In this document: positions 12,715 to 15,601 of the stretch, piece after piece
How the letters are laid out: each line of letters starts with the position of its first letter
How positions within the stretch are numbered: position 1 is the stretch's first letter
Assembly (NCBI GenBank): GCA_003162555.1
Contig: PMNQ01000232.1
Coordinates: forward strand, 7,552-23,152
DNA length: 15,601 bases
DNA from: Gammaproteobacteria bacterium
GTDB taxonomy: Bacteria > Pseudomonadota > Gammaproteobacteria > Steroidobacterales > Steroidobacteraceae
Direction: 5' to 3'
Position numbers and translations under genes: made by a program
The notes under the pieces: model-generated
Seen by the model: the letters and a program-made list of their open reading frames with translations, nothing else
The model's database searches: none
What the model was told of the DNA's origin: nothing

Positions 12715-14586
12715 TCACGCCCGCTTCGCCGCCTCGACGTACCGCGACACATTCGCGGCAAGCACATCCAGCGGCACGTTGCCGCCTTCGACCACCGCCT
12801 GATCGAAATCGCGCAGGTCGAACTTCGCGCCGAGCGCGGCCTGCGCGCGGCTGCGCTGCGTGAGGATTTCCGTCTGGCCGACCTTGTAGCCGCAGGCCTG
12901 GCCGGGCCACGCGCAGTAGCGTTCCACTTCACTCACCGCGTTGCTGTGCGGGAGGCCGGTCGCGGCGATGAACTCCTCCAGCGCGCGAGCGCGCGTCCAG
13001 CCCATTGCGTGTATGCCGGTATCGATCACCAGCCGCACCGCTCGCCATGAGAGCCCCATCAGGAAACCGAGGCGGCCAGCCGGGTCATCGTCGTAGATAC
13101 CGAGTTCGTCGGCGAGCTGCTCGGCGTAGAGCGCCCAGCCTTCCGAGTAGGCGTTGAAGGCGAGTATGGAGCGGATCAGCGGGAGCTGCTGCGCGTACTC
13201 GCCCTGCCAGACGTGGCCGGGGATGCCTTCGTGGAACATCAGGTCGGGAATCGTGATCCTGTTGTGGATCGCGGGGTCGCCCAGGTTCACCCACACCTTG
13301 CCCGGCACCGTGCCGTCGATCGAGCCGGGACCGCCGTAGGCCGCGGGCGCGCCGGGTTCCGCGGCCAGCGGCAAGCGGTGGATCTCGAGGTTGCCGCGCA
13401 CCAGAACGCGAAACGCCTGCGGCAGGCGCGGGCGGATGGCGTCGATCTTTGATTGCATGTAAGCCACGATCTGCGCGCGGCCGTCATCGTTGGCGGGAAA
13501 ATTAAATTCCCGACGGCGCTGAAGTTCGCCGGCGCGCGCGCCGACCGTGCCCTGCGTGAGGCCGAAACCCTTGAGGATGGTGTCCATGCGCACGTGCAGC
13601 TCGGCGAGCTGCGCCACGCCCATCGCGTGCAGTTCGGCAGGCGTGCGCCGCGTGGTGGTGCTGGCGCGCAGACCCCACGCGTACCACTCCGCGCCATGCG
13701 GGCGCGCGCCCATGCCAGCATCGGATGTGGCGAGCGCGCGTTGCGCCTTGATCTCGGCCAGTTGCCGTTCGAGCGCGGGCACGACGCGCTCGCCGACCAG
13801 TGCCGTCGCGCGCGCGGTCCAATCGCCGCCGAGCGCAGCCGCATTCGCCTTGCGCGCGAGCGGGCCGACTAGCGGGCCATCCGGCTTGGCGGCATCGGCG
13901 ATGCTGCTCGACAACGCGACGATGGTCTTGTCCAGCAGGAAATCGGGCGCGATGAGGCCCGCGGTGCGCGCGGCACGCGCTCGCTCGAGCTCGCCGTCGA
14001 GGAGCTTAGGGCTAGCGGCGAGGCGCGCAAGGTAAGCGTCCGCATCGGCTGCGTCACGCACGGGCTGGTCGCCGTCCAGAAGTTGCGGCACGTCGAGGTA
14101 GCCGCCGACATTCTGGATCACCACGTAGGGTGTGTTGCGCCAGCTGCCGATCGTGGCGACGCCGTAGGGCAGCGCCATCCCCTCGAGCGCGGTGTTGAAC
14201 GCGCTCTCGACCACTTCGAGGGAAGTGCGGGTGGCGGCGTCCACCTGCGCATGCCGCTGCGCGCGCACGCGTCGCAGGCCATCGACGAGCATTGCGCGTT
14301 GCTTGTCCACGCCCGCGAGTGAACGGTCGTCGAGCCGGCCGCGCAGAGCCGCATGCGCACCGGTGTCGACGCCGAGCGCCGTCGCTTCCGTGGGATCGAG
14401 ATCGAGCAGCTTCCAGGCGAGCTCGTCGAGCAGCGCGCGCGCGGAATCAACGCCCGACGCGGCGGCGGGCGCGGCGGCGGTAGCAGTCGCGGCCCATGCG
14501 CGCGTGCGTCCGATCGCGACCGCGGCGGTTAGCCCTAGGAGCACCTCGCGGCGCGAAAGCACGCCGATGTCAGCTCGCGACCGCAT
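12715..14586 (-). CDS. Tat-exported DUF885 protein (putative zinc metallopeptidase)
   Basis: A DUF885-family protein, generally regarded as M32/M3-like metallopeptidases of mostly unknown substrate. It has 623 aa from ATG 14586, typical of the family. The N-terminus has a twin-arginine signal, SRREVLLGLTAAVAIG with R12-R13, ending near ARTRAWA-like residues 26-32, so export in folded form is expected. The zinc-site motif HEGIPGH lies at residues 452-458, followed by AFNAYSEGWALYAEQL and, near the end, RYCAWPGQACGYKVGQ, all hallmarks of DUF885. The start is uncertain: an in-frame ATG 14 codons upstream would lengthen the pre-Tat region and overlap the zinc-ribbon gene more. Neither has a convincing ribosome site. 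With 14586 the start overlaps the preceding gene by 17 nt, suggesting coupling. Confidence 0.9.
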   Translation of the reverse strand: MRSRADIGVLSRREVLLGLTAAVAIGRTRAWAATATAAAPAAASGVDSARALLDELAWKLLDLDPTEATALGVDTGAHAALRGRLDDRSLAGVDKQRAMLVDGLRRVRAQRHAQVDAATRTSLEVVESAFNTALEGMALPYGVATIGSWRNTPYVVIQNVGGYLDVPQLLDGDQPVRDAADADAYLARLAASPKLLDGELERARAARTAGLIAPDFLLDKTIVALSSSIADAAKPDGPLVGPLARKANAAALGGDWTARATALVGERVVPALERQLAEIKAQRALATSDAGMGARPHGAEWYAWGLRASTTTRRTPAELHAMGVAQLAELHVRMDTILKGFGLTQGTVGARAGELQRRREFNFPANDDGRAQIVAYMQSKIDAIRPRLPQAFRVLVRGNLEIHRLPLAAEPGAPAAYGGPGSIDGTVPGKVWVNLGDPAIHNRITIPDLMFHEGIPGHVWQGEYAQQLPLIRSILAFNAYSEGWALYAEQLADELGIYDDDPAGRLGFLMGLSWRAVRLVIDTGIHAMGWTRARALEEFIAATGLPHSNAVSEVERYCAWPGQACGYKVGQTEILTQRSRAQAALGAKFDLRDFDQAVVEGGNVPLDVLAANVSRYVEAAKRA

Positions 14587-14881
14587 ACAAGTGTGCGCCG
14601 CGTGTACCCCAGCGATACAGGTCTTCATCGCCACAGTGCGGACACTTGATCGCGGCAGAATGGTCATCGGCAGACCGATCCGCGGCTGACGCGGCCTCAA
14701 GCTGCGCGGGCACGATGGCGATGGCACGCCCGCATGCCTTGTTCTTGCACAGCCACCCGGTGTAGGTCTCCCCGGCAATCATCTGTTGCAGCGGGCGCAC
14801 GTCAACGTGCTTAAGGCCTGGCGAGCTCGATGTCTTGCGCACCGGGGTTCCCGCGGTCTTGGTTGGTCGCTTGATCGCCAT
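14570..14881 (-). CDS. Small zinc-ribbon-like protein, 103 aa
   Basis: I do not recognise a named family. The frame MAIKRPTKTA... ends at the TGA at 14570-14572. The basic N-terminal third (Lys/Arg/Ser/Pro-rich, residues 1-25) looks disordered. Two cysteine pairs follow, WLCKNKACGRAI (Cys45, Cys50) and IKCPHCGDEDLY (Cys80, Cys83), separated by an Ala/Asp-rich spacer. This resembles a zinc ribbon able to bind one metal ion, so a nucleic-acid or protein-binding role is possible but unproven. There is no signal peptide. Its 3' end overlaps the DUF885 start by 17 nt in a different frame, so the two are probably one operon. Reality is supported by the ordered cysteine pairs, the ATG start and a promoter-like sequence just upstream. 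The open frame continues to 15442, but that part is the shadow of the aldo/keto reductase. Confidence 0.75.
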   Translation of the reverse strand: MAIKRPTKTAGTPVRKTSSSPGLKHVDVRPLQQMIAGETYTGWLCKNKACGRAIAIVPAQLEAASAADRSADDHSAAIKCPHCGDEDLYRWGTRGAHLYAVAS

Positions 14882-14890
14882 TGCCGAACC

Positions 14891-14919
14891 AAGATAATCC
14901 AGGCAGGGACTGGCATCAA
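14891..14919 (-). promoter_or_regulatory. Candidate promoter of the zinc-ribbon / DUF885 pair
   Basis: On the minus strand TTGATG (14919-14914) and TATCTT (14896-14891) have a 17-nt spacer. The expected transcript start is about 14884, only about 3 nt before the ATG at 14881. That would make the message nearly leaderless, consistent with the lack of a ribosome site. Four of six bases match consensus in each box. The rest of the 132-bp divergent gap (14882-15013) has only weak plus-strand matches for the aldo/keto reductase. Confidence 0.4.
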
Positions 14920-15013
14920 GATTGTTCCGATTCGGTTGGCGTTCGGTTGCCGGGCAAGCGCAAGATATCCTCCATAAAGCCTGGAGTCTTCCGGGCATTG
15001 AGGCGAATCTCGC

Positions 15014-15601
15014 GTGGATTACATCCCCTTCGGGCGTACCGATCTCAAGGTGTCGCAGCTTTGCCTGGGCACGATGTCGATGGGCAGTGCGGCCTGGAAG
15101 GGATGGGTGCTCGACGAGGATGCGTCGATTCCGCTGCTGCGGCACGCGCTCGAGCGCGGCATCAACTTCTTCGACATGGCCGACTGGTATTCCCTCGGCC
15201 GCAACGAGGAGGTCGTCGCCCGAAACCTGCTCAGGATGACCACGCGCGACAAGCTCGTGCTCGCCACAAAGGTTTTCTACCCCATGAGCGACGATCCAGC
15301 CGATCGCGGCCTGTCGCGGGCGCACATCGCGAAGTCCATCGACCGATCGCTGGCGCGCATGGGCACGGACCATGTCGATCTCTATGTGATTCACGCTTTC
15401 GACACGGAGACGCCCATCGAGGAAACGATGGAGGCACTGCACGCCACGGTGCGTGCAGGCAAGGTGCGATACCTGGGCGCTTCGACGATGTATGCGTGGC
15501 AGTTCGCGAAGATGAACGCGGTGGCGGCGATGAACGGCTGGACGCCGTTCGTCAACATGCAGTGCCAGTACAACCTGCTCTATCGCGAGGAAGAGCGCGA
15601 G
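15014..15601 (+). CDS. Aldo/keto reductase, 3' end cut by window edge
   Basis: An NADPH-dependent oxidoreductase of the AKR superfamily, cytosolic, reducing aldehydes or ketones. The physiological substrate cannot be told from sequence. 196 codons are present of a usual 320-350, and the frame is open to the right edge. The start is taken as GTG at 15014 with a GAGG ribosome site 10 nt upstream. It places the YIPFGRTDLKVSQLCLGTMS strand at the N-terminus as in other family members. The catalytic tetrad is visible: Asp54 and Tyr59 in NFFDMADWYSLGRNEE, Lys86 in LVLATKVF, and His127 in LYVIHAFD. The barrel continues with AGKVRYLGASTMYAWQF and ends in the NMQCQYNLLYREEE strand. It resembles the YajO/Tas-like group. 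It diverges from the zinc-ribbon gene. Confidence 0.93.
   Translation, partial: MDYIPFGRTDLKVSQLCLGTMSMGSAAWKGWVLDEDASIPLLRHALERGINFFDMADWYSLGRNEEVVARNLLRMTTRDKLVLATKVFYPMSDDPADRGLSRAHIAKSIDRSLARMGTDHVDLYVIHAFDTETPIEETMEALHATVRAGKVRYLGASTMYAWQFAKMNAVAAMNGWTPFVNMQCQYNLLYREEERE

Noticed and set aside
14882..15442. Zinc-ribbon protein extended upstream to a 290-aa protein
   Set aside because: The upstream part is antisense to the aldo/keto reductase, whose catalytic tetrad is intact. The extension has no recognisable domain.

Overview
The window looks like a GC-rich gammaproteobacterial chromosome segment, most likely from the Xanthomonadales/Nevskiales/Steroidobacter neighbourhood. The evidence is divergent pilM and ponA, RNase PH, citrate synthase and YicC sequences close to the gammaproteobacterial type, strong G/C third-position bias (which creates many long shadow frames), and frequent GTG/TTG starts. 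Placement is inferred from remembered protein resemblance, not from a search.

Layout. 1-770 (-) is the 5' two thirds of pilM (type IV pilus assembly). It diverges from ponA/mrcA (1009-3579, +), a bifunctional class A penicillin-binding protein, which is followed after 2 nt by an unrecognised 208-aa protein (3582-4208). A 215-bp long inverted repeat (4202-4416) spans the convergent ends of that gene and gltA (citrate synthase, 4410-5708, -). rpmE (ribosomal protein L31, 5890-6108, -) follows, then a 367-bp non-coding gap with a likely rpmE promoter and a cluster of DnaA-box-like 9-mers. Next comes a compact four-gene unit, transcribed on the minus strand as PP2C phosphatase - rph - rdgB - hemW (9744 down to 6476), divergent from yicC (9865-10728, +). 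The right third is more accessory in character: an exported beta-lactamase-fold serine hydrolase (10742-11935, -), an exported cyclophilin-type prolyl isomerase (11997-12686, +), a Tat-exported DUF885 metallopeptidase-like protein (12715-14586, -) overlapping a small zinc-ribbon protein (14570-14881, -), and the start of an aldo/keto reductase (15014 to the right edge, +).

How the genes fit together. The left part serves the cell envelope (pili, peptidoglycan). The middle serves central metabolism, translation and RNA/nucleotide quality control: RNase PH trims tRNA 3' ends, RdgB removes non-canonical dNTPs, YicC is an RNase-family protein and HemW handles heme. The right part is mostly exported hydrolases and folding helpers. 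I found no CRISPR array, insertion sequence, prophage, toxin-antitoxin pair, rRNA or tRNA.

I could not demonstrate a new multi-gene system. The most unusual structure is non-coding: the long inverted repeat whose outer arms contain the stop codons of both convergent genes. A smaller perfect hairpin does the same at the yicC/serine-hydrolase junction. Other points worth checking are the DnaA-box cluster, the ponA-linked orphan protein, and the possibly leaderless zinc-ribbon gene overlapping DUF885.
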